Positions 36,333 to 46,944 are shown, counted from the first letter of the stretch. The stretch: 64,000 nt of DNA from Candidatus Kosakonia sp. 282A-S69 (GCF_029433855.1 NZ_JAROAU010000003.1:306034-370033); one strand, 5' to 3'. Program-made: numbers and translations. Notes: generated by a model not told the origin, from the letters alone.

Positions 36333-36845
36333 ATTTTAGGTTACTTATTCATCTCATTGCCAGCGTTTTTTGATCTGCGTCGGCGCCTGACACACTCTGT
36401 CACGGAAAATTTTCCTGGCAATGCGGCAAGAAGGCCTTTTTTATTTTGCTTTTTCACCCGGTTATCGGTATAAAACGCCGCGCGCGGCTCATCAAAAAAG
36501 CGCACGGCATCGCTGCTGTGTCGCCACTTCCAGCCGGGTTAAGCAGTGTATTTAATGGCTTTGGCTTGTCGCGGGTCGTCATGGCTTGCGTGGAGGTGAT
36601 ACGAAATAATGAACCGTCGTTTTCCGAACATTCTGCCGCGTCGTTCTGACGTGCATGCATTTCCCATCATTCGCATCTCTGATCTGCAAACCAGCCGATG
36701 TTATCCCCATTTCGGCGCTTCTCAGGACTCCAGAGCCGGTAAGGCATTGTGATAACTGAACAAGGGCTCTCCTGACGTATCGGGAGTTTTCTCGTGGTTT
36801 CGCCGGCCTGTCATACGCGGGTCCGGATAGATGTTTTACTATCAT
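36333..36845. other. metK-yqgB/speA spacer with a leader hairpin
   Basis: This stretch of ~510 bases has no convincing gene. The end near 36600-36840 should be the speA leader. A hairpin CTCCTGA/TCGGGAG at 36769-36786 is followed by TTTTCTC, which looks like an attenuator or weak terminator ahead of yqgB-speA. Small open frames on the minus strand here lack support. Confidence 0.5.
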
Positions 36846-37025
36846 ATGAACCAGAAACCGGTCGCGCAGTCGGTGCTTTGGCATGTTATGCCGAAAATCC
36901 TGGCTGTTTATGGGTTGTTATCGCTATGTGTCACTGCGATAGTAGTCAACTATTTCATCCCCGTGTCGCTTCGCCTCGCCAACAAGCAGCGTGGGGTTCA
37001 CAGGGTATACACTTTAATTAAGTGA
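36846..37025 (+). CDS. yqgB: Small protein YqgB upstream of speA
   Basis: This 59-residue protein matches E. coli YqgB in two places: the N-terminus (QKPVAQ) and [16 protein letters not shown]. It extends further at the C-terminus than the 43-residue E. coli form, with [20 protein letters not shown]. coli YqgB is annotated as acid-stress related. The stretch [21 protein letters not shown] could span a membrane. It ends eight bases before speA, so it may act as a translated leader. An in-frame ATG five codons upstream (36831) is also possible. Confidence 0.7.
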   Translation: MNQKPVAQSVLWHVMPKILAVYGLLSLCVTAIVVNYFIPVSLRLANKQRGVHRVYTLIK

Positions 37026-37033
37026 GGTTCGCA

Positions 37034-39010
37034 ATGTCTGACGACATCTCTTCTGTTTCGCCTTCGTCAGCAGGCGAACAAGGTGCACTACGTTCCATGC
37101 AGGAGGTAGCGATGAGCTCCCAGGAAGCCAGCAAGATGCTACGTACTTACAATATTGCCTGGTGGGGCAATAACTACTACGACGTCAACGAACTTGGCCA
37201 CATCAGCGTGTGCCCGGATCCGGATGTTCCCGAGGCGCGTGTCGATCTGGCAGAGCTGGTGAAAGCGCGTGAAGCGCAGGGCCAGCGTTTACCGGCGCTC
37301 TTCTGCTTCCCACAGATCCTGCAACATCGTCTGCGTTCAATTAACGCCGCGTTCAAACGTGCGCGTGAATCCTATGGCTATAACGGCGACTACTTCCTGG
37401 TTTACCCGATTAAGGTGAACCAGCACCGTCGCGTTATTGAATCTCTGATCCACTCCGGCGAACCGCTGGGGCTGGAAGCGGGTTCAAAAGCGGAACTGAT
37501 GGCGGTGCTTGCCCATGCGGGCATGACCCGTTCGGTGATCGTCTGTAACGGCTATAAAGACCGTGAATACATCCGCCTGGCGCTGATTGGCGAGAAGATG
37601 GGCCACAAGGTCTATCTGGTGATCGAGAAGATGAGCGAAATCGCTATCGTGCTGGAAGAAGCCGAGCGTCTGAACGTGATCCCACGCCTTGGTGTGCGTG
37701 CGCGTCTGGCATCGCAAGGCTCCGGCAAGTGGCAATCCTCCGGGGGGGAAAAGTCGAAATTCGGCTTAGCGGCGACGCAGGTGCTGCAACTGGTTGAGAT
37801 CCTGCGCGAGCGCGGTCGTCTGGACAGTATTCAGCTGCTGCACTTCCACCTCGGTTCGCAGATGGCCAATATTCGTGATATCGCCACCGGCGTGCGTGAA
37901 TCGGCCCGTTTCTACGTTGAGCTGCACAAGCTGGGAGTGAACATTCAGTGCTTCGACGTTGGCGGTGGCCTGGGTGTGGATTATGAAGGCACCCGTTCGC
38001 AATCTGACTGCTCCGTTAACTACGGCCTGAACGAGTACGCCAACAACATTATCTGGGCGATTGGCGACGCCTGCGACGAGCACGGTTTGCCGCACCCGAC
38101 GGTGATCACCGAATCGGGACGCGCGGTCACCGCGCACCATACGGTGCTGGTCTCCAATATTATCGGCGTTGAGCGCAACGAATACACTCCGGCTATTCCG
38201 CCGGCAGAGGATGCGCCGCGCGCGCTGCAAAGCATGTGGGAAACCTGGCAGGAGATGCATGAGCCGGGCACGCGCCGTTCGCTGCGCGAGTGGCTGCATG
38301 ACAGCCAGATGGATCTGCACGATATTCACGTCGGTTACTCCTCTGGTGCCTTTAGCCTGCAAGAGCGCGCGTGGGCTGAGCAGCTCTACCTCAATATGTG
38401 CCATGAAGTGCAGAAGCAGCTCGATCCGAGCAACCGCGCGCACCGTCCGATTATCGATGAACTGCAGGAGCGTATGGCGGACAAGATGTACGTCAACTTC
38501 TCGCTGTTCCAGTCGATGCCGGATGCGTGGGGTATCGATCAGCTCTTCCCGGTACTGCCGCTGGAAGGGTTGAATCATGCGCCGGAGCGCCGCGCAGTGC
38601 TGCTCGATATTACCTGTGATTCTGACGGTGCTATCGATCACTATGTCGATGGCGATGGTATTGCCACAACGATGCCGATGCCGGAGTACGATCCGGAGAA
38701 CCCGCCGATGCTGGGCTTCTTTATGGTTGGCGCCTATCAGGAGATCCTCGGCAACATGCACAACCTGTTCGGCGATACCGAAGCGGTTGACGTGTTTGTC
38801 TTCCCGGATGGCAGCGTGGAAGTGGAGCTCTCTGACGAAGGCGATACCGTGGCCGATATGCTGCAATATGTGCAGCTCGATCCAGGCAAGCTGTTAACCC
38901 AGTTCCGCGATCAGGTCAAAGAGACTGGGCTGGACGATGCGCTGCAGCAGCAGTTCCTTGAAGAGTTCGAAGCGGGTCTCTACGGTTACACCTATCTTGA
39001 GGATGAGTGA
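37034..39010 (+). CDS. speA: Biosynthetic arginine decarboxylase
   Basis: This PLP enzyme decarboxylates arginine to agmatine, the first step of the alternative route to putrescine. It has 658 residues, like E. coli SpeA. The PLP lysine is K127 in [23 protein letters not shown], the glycine-rich [14 protein letters not shown], and the active-site [12 protein letters not shown] region near 535 follow. The ATG at 37034 aligns with E. coli; a GTG four codons upstream overlaps the yqgB stop. A terminator follows the stop. Confidence 0.97.
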   Translation: MSDDISSVSPSSAGEQGALRSMQEVAMSSQEASKMLRTYNIAWWGNNYYDVNELGHISVCPDPDVPEARVDLAELVKAREAQGQRLPALFCFPQILQHRLRSINAAFKRARESYGYNGDYFLVYPIKVNQHRRVIESLIHSGEPLGLEAGSKAELMAVLAHAGMTRSVIVCNGYKDREYIRLALIGEKMGHKVYLVIEKMSEIAIVLEEAERLNVIPRLGVRARLASQGSGKWQSSGGEKSKFGLAATQVLQLVEILRERGRLDSIQLLHFHLGSQMANIRDIATGVRESARFYVELHKLGVNIQCFDVGGGLGVDYEGTRSQSDCSVNYGLNEYANNIIWAIGDACDEHGLPHPTVITESGRAVTAHHTVLVSNIIGVERNEYTPAIPPAEDAPRALQSMWETWQEMHEPGTRRSLREWLHDSQMDLHDIHVGYSSGAFSLQERAWAEQLYLNMCHEVQKQLDPSNRAHRPIIDELQERMADKMYVNFSLFQSMPDAWGIDQLFPVLPLEGLNHAPERRAVLLDITCDSDGAIDHYVDGDGIATTMPMPEYDPENPPMLGFFMVGAYQEILGNMHNLFGDTEAVDVFVFPDGSVEVELSDEGDTVADMLQYVQLDPGKLLTQFRDQVKETGLDDALQQQFLEEFEAGLYGYTYLEDE

Positions 39011-39043
39011 CCTCTTCTTAAGGCGTAAGCCGTAATGAAATTG

Positions 39044-39078
39044 ATCCCCTCCCGCCAGCTGGCGCGAGGGGATTTTTT
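39044..39078 (+). terminator. Terminator of speA
   Basis: ATCCCCTC/GAGGGGAT enclosing CGCCAG/CTGGCG makes a long stem, followed by a run of seven T's. Confidence 0.9.
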
Positions 39079-39099
39079 TATCTGCGACAGGGTGTAATA

Positions 39100-39125
39100 A
39101 AAAGGAGGCAAGCGCCTCCTTTATT
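39100..39125 (-). terminator. Terminator of loiP
   Basis: On the minus strand GGAGGCGC...GCCTCC is followed by TTTTTATT, directly after the loiP stop. Confidence 0.75.
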
Positions 39126-39127
39126 GA

Positions 39128-39886
39128 TTACTTAATGCCGTCTGCGGCCATACGGTCGCGAATATGCTGAGCACGGGCTTCTGAAGCCGGGTGGTCGTCA
39201 AACATCGAGCTTTGACGGCCCTGGTCCATCTTCGCCAGCTTTTCGAAGCTGGTGGCTAAGCCGACCGGGTTGATGCCGCGCTTGCGCAGCAGATCGTAAG
39301 AGTAGTCATCCGCTTCCGACTCCTGACGCTGGGAGAACTGCGAGTTCACCAGTTTCTCCCCGAGCGCGCCAAGCTGTGACTGGGACAGGCTGCCGACGAT
39401 GCCGCCCGCTGAGGCTGCCGCTGCACGCACCGCATTGGTGCCGAGCGCCACCTGCATCCCCTTCTTCACGTGGCCGAGCGCAACGTGGCCCATTTCGTGA
39501 CCAATCACCGCCTCGACTTCATTGTCGTTCATCATATCCATCAGGCCGCTGTAAACGCGGATACAGCCGTTCGCCATGGCAAAGGCGTTGACGTCTTTAG
39601 TGACATAAACCTTGTAGTTCACCGGCTGGCCGTTGATGTTGTCGCCAAGGGCGGCGGCAATTTTGCTCAGACGCTGGCTATATTCGCTGCTGGCAGGTGC
39701 GATGGTCGCTTTGCTGTCCATCTGCTTACAGGCGTCGTCGCTCAGGGCTTTGACCTGCGCATCGCTCAGGGTATAAGCCTGAAAGGCTTCCGCACCGGAG
39801 TTGAGAAAACCGTTTGAATCCATGTTCTGACAACCGGCTAGCAGGGCTGTCATTCCCAGAGCAAGGAGGGCTGGGCGAATTTTCAT
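39128..39886 (-). CDS. loiP: Outer-membrane metalloprotease LoiP
   Basis: This M48-family zinc protease lipoprotein has 252 residues. In E. coli LoiP (YggG) is induced at low osmolarity and interacts with Era and YfgC/BepA. The lipobox is LLAGC with C19 lipidated. The zinc site is HEMGH at 130-134, with the third ligand in SEADDYSYDLL near 190. It lies between speA and tktA, as in E. coli. Confidence 0.95.
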   Translation of the reverse strand: MKIRPALLALGMTALLAGCQNMDSNGFLNSGAEAFQAYTLSDAQVKALSDDACKQMDSKATIAPASSEYSQRLSKIAAALGDNINGQPVNYKVYVTKDVNAFAMANGCIRVYSGLMDMMNDNEVEAVIGHEMGHVALGHVKKGMQVALGTNAVRAAAASAGGIVGSLSQSQLGALGEKLVNSQFSQRQESEADDYSYDLLRKRGINPVGLATSFEKLAKMDQGRQSSMFDDHPASEARAQHIRDRMAADGIK

Positions 39887-40162
39887 TTATTATCTTCCGC
39901 AATGGTTGAGTCATTTTTACCCCGCCGTACATCTACACGAGAGGGCGGTGAGTGCCAGTATAAAGAAGAGAGTGTTGGACGGGCGAGGAGATTGCGCAAC
40001 TTGCGAGCGGCTTCCAGAGATTTCTGAAGCGCAAAAGGATGCTCCATGTACATGATTACCCGCTTGGGTTACATTGTTGGCACTTTTTTCCGGCGTAGCC
40101 CAAAACGCGCTGTCGTCAAGTCGTTACGGGATTAGCCCTTAACAGTCCGATCTGGAGTCAAA

Positions 40163-42154
40163 ATGTCCTCACGTAAAGAGCTTGCCAATGCTATTCGTGC
40201 GCTGAGCATGGACGCGGTACAGAAAGCCAAATCCGGTCACCCGGGAGCCCCTATGGGCATGGCAGACATCGCCGAAGTGTTATGGCGTGATTTCCTGAAC
40301 CATAACCCGACGAATCCTGCATGGGCTGACCGCGACCGCTTTGTGCTGTCCAATGGTCACGGCTCGATGCTGATCTACAGCCTGCTGCACCTCACCGGCT
40401 ACGATCTGCCGATTACCGAACTGCAAAACTTCCGCCAGCTGCACTCCAAAACGCCGGGTCACCCGGAAGTGGGTTACACCGCGGGCGTTGAAACCACCAC
40501 CGGCCCGCTGGGGCAGGGGATTGCAAACGCAGTCGGTATGGCGATTGCCGAGAAGACGCTGGCCGCACAGTTCAACCGTCCGGGTCACGACATTGTTGAC
40601 CACTTCACCTACGCCTTTATGGGCGACGGCTGCATGATGGAAGGCATCTCCCACGAAGCCTGCTCGCTGGCCGGTACGCTGAAGCTGGGCAAACTCGTTG
40701 CGTTCTATGACGACAACGGCATCTCTATTGATGGGCATGTTGAAGGCTGGTTCACCGACGATACCGCAAAACGCTTTGAAGCCTACGGCTGGCACGTTGT
40801 TCGCGGCGTAGACGGCCACGATGCCGATGCCATCAAACGCGCCGTTGAAGAAGCACGCAGCGTCACCGACAAACCGTCGCTGCTGATGTGCAAAACCATT
40901 ATCGGTTTCGGCTCGCCGAACAAAGCCGGCACCCACGACTCCCACGGTGCGCCGCTGGGCGACGCGGAAGTGGCGCTGACCCGCGAACAGCTGGGCTGGA
41001 AACACGCTCCGTTTGAGATCCCGTCTGAGATTTATGCGCAGTGGGATGCGAAAGAAGTTGGTCAGGCTAAAGAGTCTGCGTGGAACGAGAAGTTCGCGGC
41101 TTACGCGAAAGCGTTCCCTGAACTGGCTGCCGAGTTTACTCGTCGTATGAAAGGCGAGATGCCGGACGATTTCGCGGCAAAAGCTAACGAGTTTATTGCC
41201 AAACTGCAGGCAAACCCGGCGAAAATCGCCAGCCGTAAAGCCTCACAAAACGCTATCGAAGCGTTTGGCCCGCTGCTGCCGGAGTTCCTCGGTGGTTCCG
41301 CTGACCTCGCGCCTTCTAACCTGACCCTGTGGTCCGGCTCGAAAGCGATCAATGAAGATGCCGCAGGCAACTACATTCACTACGGCGTGCGCGAGTTCGG
41401 CATGACCGCAATTGCCAACGGTATCTCTCTGCACGGCGGTTTCGTGCCGTACACCTCCACTTTCCTGATGTTCGTCGAGTATGCGCGTAACGCGGTACGT
41501 ATGGCGGCGCTGATGAAGCAGCGTCAGGTGCTGGTTTACACCCACGACTCTATCGGTCTGGGTGAAGATGGCCCGACGCACCAGCCGGTCGAGCAGGTCG
41601 CTTCTCTGCGCCTGACCCCGAACGTCAGCACCTGGCGTCCGTGTGATCAGGTGGAATCTGCGGTTGCGTGGAAATATGGCGTTGAGCGTCACGACGGCCC
41701 GACGGCGCTGATCCTCTCCCGCCAGAACCTGGCGCAGCAGGAGCGTACCGGGCAGCAGCTGGCGGATATCGCTCGCGGTGGTTACGTGCTGAAAGATTGT
41801 GACGGTCAGCCACAGCTGATCTTCATCGCCACCGGTTCTGAAGTGGAGCTGGCCGTTGCTGCATGGGAACGTCTGACGGCTGAAGGTGTGAAAGCGCGCG
41901 TGGTCTCCATGCCCTCTACCGACACCTTTGACAAGCAGGATGCGGCCTATCGTGAAGCGGTGCTGCCGAAAGCGGTCAGCGCGCGCGTGGCGGTAGAAGC
42001 CGGCATCGCCGACTTCTGGTGCAAGTACACCGGCCTGAACGGCGCAGTGGTTGGCATGACCACCTTTGGTGAGTCTGCGCCGGCAGAGCAGCTGTTCGAA
42101 GAGTTTGGCTTCACCGTGGATAACGTGGTCGCTAAAGCGAAAGAGCTGCTGTAA
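40163..42154 (+). CDS. tktA: Transketolase
   Basis: This thiamine-diphosphate enzyme transfers two-carbon units between sugar phosphates in the pentose phosphate pathway. It has 663 residues, the E. coli TktA length. Signatures are [19 protein letters not shown], the TPP-binding [13 protein letters not shown] (about 154-166), [11 protein letters not shown], the catalytic-site [20 protein letters not shown] (about 411-430) and [19 protein letters not shown] (about 461-479). It is monocistronic, with GGAG before the ATG. Confidence 0.98.
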   Translation: MSSRKELANAIRALSMDAVQKAKSGHPGAPMGMADIAEVLWRDFLNHNPTNPAWADRDRFVLSNGHGSMLIYSLLHLTGYDLPITELQNFRQLHSKTPGHPEVGYTAGVETTTGPLGQGIANAVGMAIAEKTLAAQFNRPGHDIVDHFTYAFMGDGCMMEGISHEACSLAGTLKLGKLVAFYDDNGISIDGHVEGWFTDDTAKRFEAYGWHVVRGVDGHDADAIKRAVEEARSVTDKPSLLMCKTIIGFGSPNKAGTHDSHGAPLGDAEVALTREQLGWKHAPFEIPSEIYAQWDAKEVGQAKESAWNEKFAAYAKAFPELAAEFTRRMKGEMPDDFAAKANEFIAKLQANPAKIASRKASQNAIEAFGPLLPEFLGGSADLAPSNLTLWSGSKAINEDAAGNYIHYGVREFGMTAIANGISLHGGFVPYTSTFLMFVEYARNAVRMAALMKQRQVLVYTHDSIGLGEDGPTHQPVEQVASLRLTPNVSTWRPCDQVESAVAWKYGVERHDGPTALILSRQNLAQQERTGQQLADIARGGYVLKDCDGQPQLIFIATGSEVELAVAAWERLTAEGVKARVVSMPSTDTFDKQDAAYREAVLPKAVSARVAVEAGIADFWCKYTGLNGAVVGMTTFGESAPAEQLFEEFGFTVDNVVAKAKELL

Positions 42155-42162
42155 TCCTCATT

Positions 42163-42232
42163 GCCCGGTAACGTTTCGCTTACCGGGCCTGCACTATCCC
42201 GTGCCGGAGCAGGCGTTATTGCGCTCCGGCAC
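42163..42232. repeat. Two hairpins downstream of tktA
   Basis: GCCCGGTAA/TTACCGGGC (42163-42188) and GTGCCGGAGC/GCTCCGGCAC (42201-42232) are perfect inverted repeats. Neither is followed by an immediate T-run, but a pyrimidine-rich stretch lies at about 42255-42271. They may protect the mRNA end or act as a terminator. Confidence 0.65.
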
Positions 42233-42312
42233 GTCTACATTCTGACCTTACCGCTCTCTCTCTTTTTTTACTGAACGCTCCAAAAACACCCTTGATCTAT
42301 GTGTAAAAAATA

Positions 42313-42332
42313 TACTGGATATCTATCCAGTA
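42313..42332 (+). promoter_or_regulatory. LexA (SOS) box
   Basis: TACTGGATATCTATCCAGTA matches the LexA framework taCTG-N10-CAGta in full, with nine-base perfect inverted arms. The core CTG and CAG are at 42315-42317 and 42328-42330. It lies 54 bases upstream of the downstream start codon. Confidence 0.85.
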
Positions 42333-42386
42333 AGTTGTATACTATTTCCTCACCTTGACTGATGTGAGTTTGAGTAAGGAGTGAAC

Positions 42387-43136
42387 ATGGTGATCTCTGG
42401 TGAACATCTCAATTCGCAGGCTGCCGCGACGACCATCAGCAGCCGCGAAATCGCGAAGCTGACGGGCGTAACCCATGCCGAAGTTAAACGGATGGTTAAA
42501 AGCCTGGAAACTGCGCAACGTCTTTCCCAGCCGGTAAGCGCCAATGCTTACGAGCGCGAGGGCGAAATGCGGCAGGAGTTTTTGCTTAATAAGCGCGACT
42601 CACTGTTGACGGTTTCACGCCTTTCTCCTGCCTTTACTGCTGAAATGCTCGATCGCTGGCAGGAGCGCGAAAAAAGCGTCGGCTTGCCGGACTTTACTAA
42701 TCCTGCCGCGGCGGCGCGTGCCTGGGCGGAGCAGTATGAAAAACGCCAGCGTGCGGAGGCGCAGCTTGCCATTACCGCGCCAAAAGCGGAGTTTTTCGAC
42801 CAGTACGTGCGGGTTGAAGAGTCGCTCGGTTTTCGCCAGCTGTGCAAAATGCTGCGCGTGAAAGAGCCGCAGTTCCGCCGCTTTTTGCTGGAGCGCAATA
42901 TTATGCAGCGGGTTAACGGCACGCTGATGCCGCCGCAGTACCATATCGATGCGGGCTACTTCACCGTGCATGGCGGCGTGGGCGAAAACAGCCATAGCTG
43001 GTCGCAGGCGCGCTTCACCGCGAAGGGCGTCAAATGGGTGGCCGATCTGTGGGCGAAAGAGCTCTCTTCGCTGCCGGTCGAAATGCCGCGCGCGGATCGC
43101 ACTGAGCCGCAGGTGCCGGAGCGCAGCTGGTTTTAG
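42387..43136 (+). CDS. Phage-type Rha/KilAC antirepressor homologue under a LexA box
   Basis: This 249-residue protein has the two-domain structure of phage antirepressors. An N-terminal Rha-like domain (about 14-85) contains ISSREIAKLTGVTHAEVKRMVKSLE, RQEFLLNKRDSLLTVS and AEMLDRWQERE. A KilAC/ANT-type C-terminus (about 128-235) contains KAEFFDQYVRVEESLGFRQLCKMLRV, FRRFLLERNIMQ, YHIDAGYFTV and ARFTAKGVKWVADLW. No other phage genes flank it. The ATG at 42387 has TAAGGA at a good distance; a GTG at 42381 is too close to it. The LexA box upstream implies induction by DNA damage. What it antagonises is unknown. Confidence 0.85.
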   Translation: MVISGEHLNSQAAATTISSREIAKLTGVTHAEVKRMVKSLETAQRLSQPVSANAYEREGEMRQEFLLNKRDSLLTVSRLSPAFTAEMLDRWQEREKSVGLPDFTNPAAAARAWAEQYEKRQRAEAQLAITAPKAEFFDQYVRVEESLGFRQLCKMLRVKEPQFRRFLLERNIMQRVNGTLMPPQYHIDAGYFTVHGGVGENSHSWSQARFTAKGVKWVADLWAKELSSLPVEMPRADRTEPQVPERSWF

Positions 43137-43339
43137 GCCGCGTTTAGTGCACCCTTTCCTAGCGCAGAAGCGGGGGAGTGAAACGGGGGCGGCTTAGCTC
43201 CGATCGATCCACTCTGTTTAATGATTCGCAACACGCTCTCCCGTCTGATAAACCAGCATGGACGCTTTTTCCTCCCTCTCGTTAGCTTCTCTTCCCTGCC
43301 TTAACTTCCGCCTTATGTCGGCAATTATTCCAGTAAAAA
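43137..43339. other. Spacer before the epd promoter
   Basis: No gene, terminator or repeat was recognised in these ~200 bases after the antirepressor homologue. Confidence 0.5.
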
Positions 43340-43428
43340 TGTGATGCAAGTCAGATTACTGGTGAATCCGTCTGGACAATCATTCCTTTTATTCCGGCTT
43401 TCGCTTATTCTAGCTGAACCGTTTCAGT
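43340..43428 (+). promoter_or_regulatory. CRP and Cra sites of the epd-pgk-fbaA promoter
   Basis: TGTGA-N6-TCAGA at 43340-43355 fits CRP. GCTGAACCGTTTCAGT at 43413-43428 is a near-palindrome that fits Cra (FruR). E. coli epd-pgk-fbaA is controlled by both. The remaining bases to the ATG at 43548 form the leader. Confidence 0.75.
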
Positions 43429-43547
43429 CGATTAAATGTTCGACAAATAAGCAAACAGACGCAGTTCAGGCAGGCGAGGATTCCCCTCAGGTGGCGACTG
43501 GATTACTCTGTCATCCACTTCAGGCGGGCTGGCCTTGCAGGAGAGTT

Positions 43548-44567
43548 ATGAGCCTACGCATAGCGATTAATGGTTTTGGTCGCATCGGGCGCAACGTGGT
43601 TCGGGCACTGTACGAATCGGGGCGTCGCGCCGAGATCACCGTGGTGGCAATCAATGAATTGGCGGACGCCGCGGGCATCGCGCATCTGCTGAAGTATGAC
43701 ACCAGCCACGGGCGTTTTGCCTGGGACGTGCGCCAGGAGCGGGAACAGCTGTTTATTGGCGACGATGCGATTCGCATCCTGCACGAAAGCGAGATTTCTG
43801 CGCTGCCGTGGCGCGAACTGGGCGTTGATATCGTGCTTGATTGCACCGGCGTCTATGGCAGCCGTGAAGATGGCGAAACCCACCTCGAGGCAGGCGCGAA
43901 AAAAGTACTCTTCTCCCATCCCGGCAGCAGCGATCTCGACGCAACCATCGTATTTGGCGTGAACCATCTGACGCTGCGTCCTGAAGATCACCTTGTCTCC
44001 AACGCCTCCTGTACCACGAATTGCATTATTCCGGTGATTAAGCTGCTCGACGAGGCTTACGGCATTGAGTGGGGAACGGTAACGACCATTCACTCGGCGA
44101 TGCACGATCAGCAGGTGATTGACGCCTACCATGCCGATCTGCGCCGTACGCGCGCAGCCAGCCAGTCAATTATCCCGGTCGATACCAAGCTGGCGGCGGG
44201 CATCTCGCGTATTTTCCCCCAGTTTAATGACAAATTCGAAGCGATTGCGGTGCGCGTACCGACGATTAACGTCACCGCCATTGATTTAAGCGTAACGGTG
44301 AAAAAGCCGGTAAAAGCGAGTGAAGTCAACCAGTTGCTGCAAAAAGCAGCGCAGGGAACATTTCATGGTATAGTTGACTATACGGAATTACCGTTGGTCT
44401 CAATTGATTTTAACCACGATCCGCACAGCGCCATTGTCGATGGCACGCAAACCCGGGTCAGTGGTTCGCACCTGATTAAAACCCTTGTGTGGTGCGACAA
44501 CGAATGGGGCTTTGCTAACCGCATGCTCGACACAACGTTAGCAATAGCTGCAGTGAGTTTCAGGTAA
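43548..44567 (+). CDS. epd: D-erythrose-4-phosphate dehydrogenase
   Basis: This NAD-dependent dehydrogenase of the glyceraldehyde-3-phosphate dehydrogenase family oxidises erythrose 4-phosphate for pyridoxal phosphate synthesis. It has 339 residues. The Rossmann start is [20 protein letters not shown], the catalytic C155 lies in [10 protein letters not shown], and the [13 protein letters not shown] and [15 protein letters not shown] motifs follow. The long upstream open frame (from 43341) crosses the promoter and is rejected; CAGGAGAG precedes the ATG at 43548. It leads the epd-pgk-fbaA operon. Confidence 0.97.
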   Translation: MSLRIAINGFGRIGRNVVRALYESGRRAEITVVAINELADAAGIAHLLKYDTSHGRFAWDVRQEREQLFIGDDAIRILHESEISALPWRELGVDIVLDCTGVYGSREDGETHLEAGAKKVLFSHPGSSDLDATIVFGVNHLTLRPEDHLVSNASCTTNCIIPVIKLLDEAYGIEWGTVTTIHSAMHDQQVIDAYHADLRRTRAASQSIIPVDTKLAAGISRIFPQFNDKFEAIAVRVPTINVTAIDLSVTVKKPVKASEVNQLLQKAAQGTFHGIVDYTELPLVSIDFNHDPHSAIVDGTQTRVSGSHLIKTLVWCDNEWGFANRMLDTTLAIAAVSFR

Positions 44568-44614
44568 GGCACGCGAGTGTCTACAAAACTTAAGAATCAT
44601 CGAGAGGATTCACC

Positions 44615-45778
44615 ATGTCTGTAATTAAGATGACCGATCTGGATCTGGCTGGTAAACGCGTTCTAATCCGTGCGGATCTGAACGTACCGGTTAAAGAAGG
44701 GAAAGTGACCAGCGATGCGCGTATTCGTGCTTCTCTGCCGACCATCGAACTGGCGCTGAAGCAGGGCGCGAAAGTGATGGTAACGTCTCACCTGGGTCGC
44801 CCGACCGAAGGTGAATACAACGAAGAATTCTCTCTGCTTCCGGTAGTTAACTATCTGAAAGACAAACTCTCCAACCCGGTTCGCCTGGCAAAAGATTACC
44901 TGGACGGCGTTGAAATCGCTGCCGGTGAGCTGGTCGTGCTGGAAAACGTACGCTTCAACAAAGGCGAGAAAAAAGACGACGAAACGCTGGCGAAGAAATA
45001 TGCCGCGCTGTGCGATGTCTTTGTGATGGACGCCTTTGGTACTGCGCATCGTGCGCAGGCTTCGACTCACGGCGTAGGCAAATTTGCTGATGTTGCGTGC
45101 GCAGGCCCGCTGCTGGCAGAAGAGCTGGACGCGCTGGGTAAAGCACTGAAAGAGCCGGCTCGCCCGATGGTTGCTATCGTTGGCGGTTCCAAAGTCTCAA
45201 CCAAACTGACCGTGCTGGACTCCCTGTCCAAAATCGCCGATCAGCTGATCGTTGGTGGCGGCATCGCCAACACCTTCGTTGCGGCCCAGGGTCATAACGT
45301 TGGTAAATCCCTGTACGAAGCAGATCTGGTTGACGAAGCCAAACGTCTGCTGAACACCTGCGATATCCCGGTTCCGACAGACGTGCGCGTGGCGACGGAG
45401 TTCTCCGAAACTGCCAACGCGACGCTGAAATCCGTTAATGACATCAAAGATGATGAGCAAATTCTGGATTTGGGCGACGTTTCCGCGCAGAAGCTGGCTG
45501 AAATCCTGAAAAACGCCAAAACTATTCTGTGGAATGGTCCGGTTGGCGTCTTTGAGTTCCCGAACTTCCGTAAAGGTACCGAAATCGTGGCGAATGCCAT
45601 CGCTGACAGCGATGCGTTCTCCATCGCAGGCGGCGGCGACACGCTGGCTGCTATCGATCTGTTCGGTATCGCTGACAAGATCTCCTACATCTCCACTGGC
45701 GGTGGCGCATTCCTCGAATTCGTGGAAGGCAAAGTTCTGCCGGCAGTAGCCATGCTCGAAGAGCGCGCTAAGAAGTAA
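44615..45778 (+). CDS. pgk: Phosphoglycerate kinase
   Basis: This glycolytic kinase transfers phosphate from 1,3-bisphosphoglycerate to ADP. It has 387 residues. Signatures are [28 protein letters not shown] near 56, [15 protein letters not shown] near 120, [14 protein letters not shown] near 185 and the nucleotide-binding [14 protein letters not shown] near 330. It lies 47 bases after epd. A GGCGGGG/CCCGCC hairpin at about 45788-45803 in the pgk-fbaA gap may slow transcription or mark an RNA processing site. Codon use is strongly biased, as for a highly expressed gene. Confidence 0.98.
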   Translation: MSVIKMTDLDLAGKRVLIRADLNVPVKEGKVTSDARIRASLPTIELALKQGAKVMVTSHLGRPTEGEYNEEFSLLPVVNYLKDKLSNPVRLAKDYLDGVEIAAGELVVLENVRFNKGEKKDDETLAKKYAALCDVFVMDAFGTAHRAQASTHGVGKFADVACAGPLLAEELDALGKALKEPARPMVAIVGGSKVSTKLTVLDSLSKIADQLIVGGGIANTFVAAQGHNVGKSLYEADLVDEAKRLLNTCDIPVPTDVRVATEFSETANATLKSVNDIKDDEQILDLGDVSAQKLAEILKNAKTILWNGPVGVFEFPNFRKGTEIVANAIADSDAFSIAGGGDTLAAIDLFGIADKISYISTGGGAFLEFVEGKVLPAVAMLEERAKK

Positions 45779-45864
45779 GATCAGCAGGGCGGGGCAACCC
45801 GCCTTAATTTCAGCGCGCTAAAAGGCACGCATTTTTCCAGGCCAAAGATACAGGACTACGTAAC

Positions 45865-46944
45865 ATGTCTAAAATTTTTGATTTCGTAAAACCTGGCGTG
45901 ATCACTGGTGATGACGTTCAGAAAGTGTTCCAGGTAGCTAAAGAAAACAACTTCGCTCTGCCGGCAGTTAACTGCGTGGGCACTGACTCCATCAACGCCG
46001 TTCTGGAAGCCGCTGCGAAAGTTCGCGCGCCGGTTATCGTACAGTTCTCTAACGGCGGCGCTGCATTCATCGCCGGCAAAGGCGTGAAAACGGACGTTCC
46101 GCAGGGCGCGGCTATTCTGGGTGCTATCTCTGGCGCGCATCATGTTCACCAGATGGCAGAACACTACGGTGTGCCGGTCATTCTGCACACTGACCACTGC
46201 GCGAAAAAACTGCTGCCGTGGATCGACGGCCTGCTGGACGCGGGTGAAAAACACTTTGCTGCGACCGGTAAACCGCTCTTCTCTTCTCACATGATCGACC
46301 TGTCTGAAGAGTCCCTGGAAGAGAACATCGAGATCTGCTCTAAGTACCTGGAGCGCATGTCCAAAATGGGCATGACCCTTGAGATCGAACTGGGCTGCAC
46401 CGGCGGCGAAGAAGATGGCGTCGACAACAGCCATATGGACGCATCTGCTCTCTACACCCAGCCAGAAGATGTGGATTACGCTTACACCAAGCTGAACGCC
46501 ATCAGCCCGCGTTTCACCATCGCCGCTTCCTTCGGTAACGTGCACGGCGTTTACAAGCCAGGTAACGTTAAACTGACCCCTACTATCCTGCGCGACTCTC
46601 AGGAGTTTGTTTCCAAAAAACACAACCTGCCGCACAACAGCCTGAACTTCGTATTCCACGGCGGTTCCGGTTCTTCTGAGCAGGAAATCAAAGACTCCGT
46701 AAGCTACGGCGTTATCAAAATGAACATCGATACCGACACCCAATGGGCAACCTGGAACGGTATCCTGAAGTACTACAAAGATAACGAAGGCTACCTGCAG
46801 AGCCAGCTGGGCAACCCGAAAGGCGAAGACCAGCCGAACAAGAAATACTACGATCCGCGCGTATGGCTGCGTGCAGCGCAGACCAGCATGGTAACGCGTC
46901 TGGAGCAGGCATTTAAAGAGCTGAACGCCGTAGACGTTCTGTAA
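45865..46944 (+). CDS. fbaA: Fructose-bisphosphate aldolase, class II
   Basis: This zinc-dependent aldolase interconverts fructose 1,6-bisphosphate and triose phosphates. It has 359 residues. Zinc ligands and active-site regions include ILHTDHCAKKLLPW (about 106-119), IELGCTGGEEDGV (about 173-185), FGNVHGVYKPGNVKL (about 222-236) and the phosphate-binding FVFHGGSGSSEQEIKDS (about 262-278), then KMNIDTDTQWA. Codon bias is very strong. A terminator follows. Confidence 0.98.
   Translation: MSKIFDFVKPGVITGDDVQKVFQVAKENNFALPAVNCVGTDSINAVLEAAAKVRAPVIVQFSNGGAAFIAGKGVKTDVPQGAAILGAISGAHHVHQMAEHYGVPVILHTDHCAKKLLPWIDGLLDAGEKHFAATGKPLFSSHMIDLSEESLEENIEICSKYLERMSKMGMTLEIELGCTGGEEDGVDNSHMDASALYTQPEDVDYAYTKLNAISPRFTIAASFGNVHGVYKPGNVKLTPTILRDSQEFVSKKHNLPHNSLNFVFHGGSGSSEQEIKDSVSYGVIKMNIDTDTQWATWNGILKYYKDNEGYLQSQLGNPKGEDQPNKKYYDPRVWLRAAQTSMVTRLEQAFKELNAVDVL

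Noticed and set aside
36454-36660. A 68-codon open frame on the minus strand upstream of metK
   Set aside because: It has no recognised homologue, ribosome site or codon bias, and lies in the presumed speA leader region.
43341-43547. An N-terminal extension of epd
   Set aside because: It crosses the CRP and Cra sites and has no counterpart in the family.
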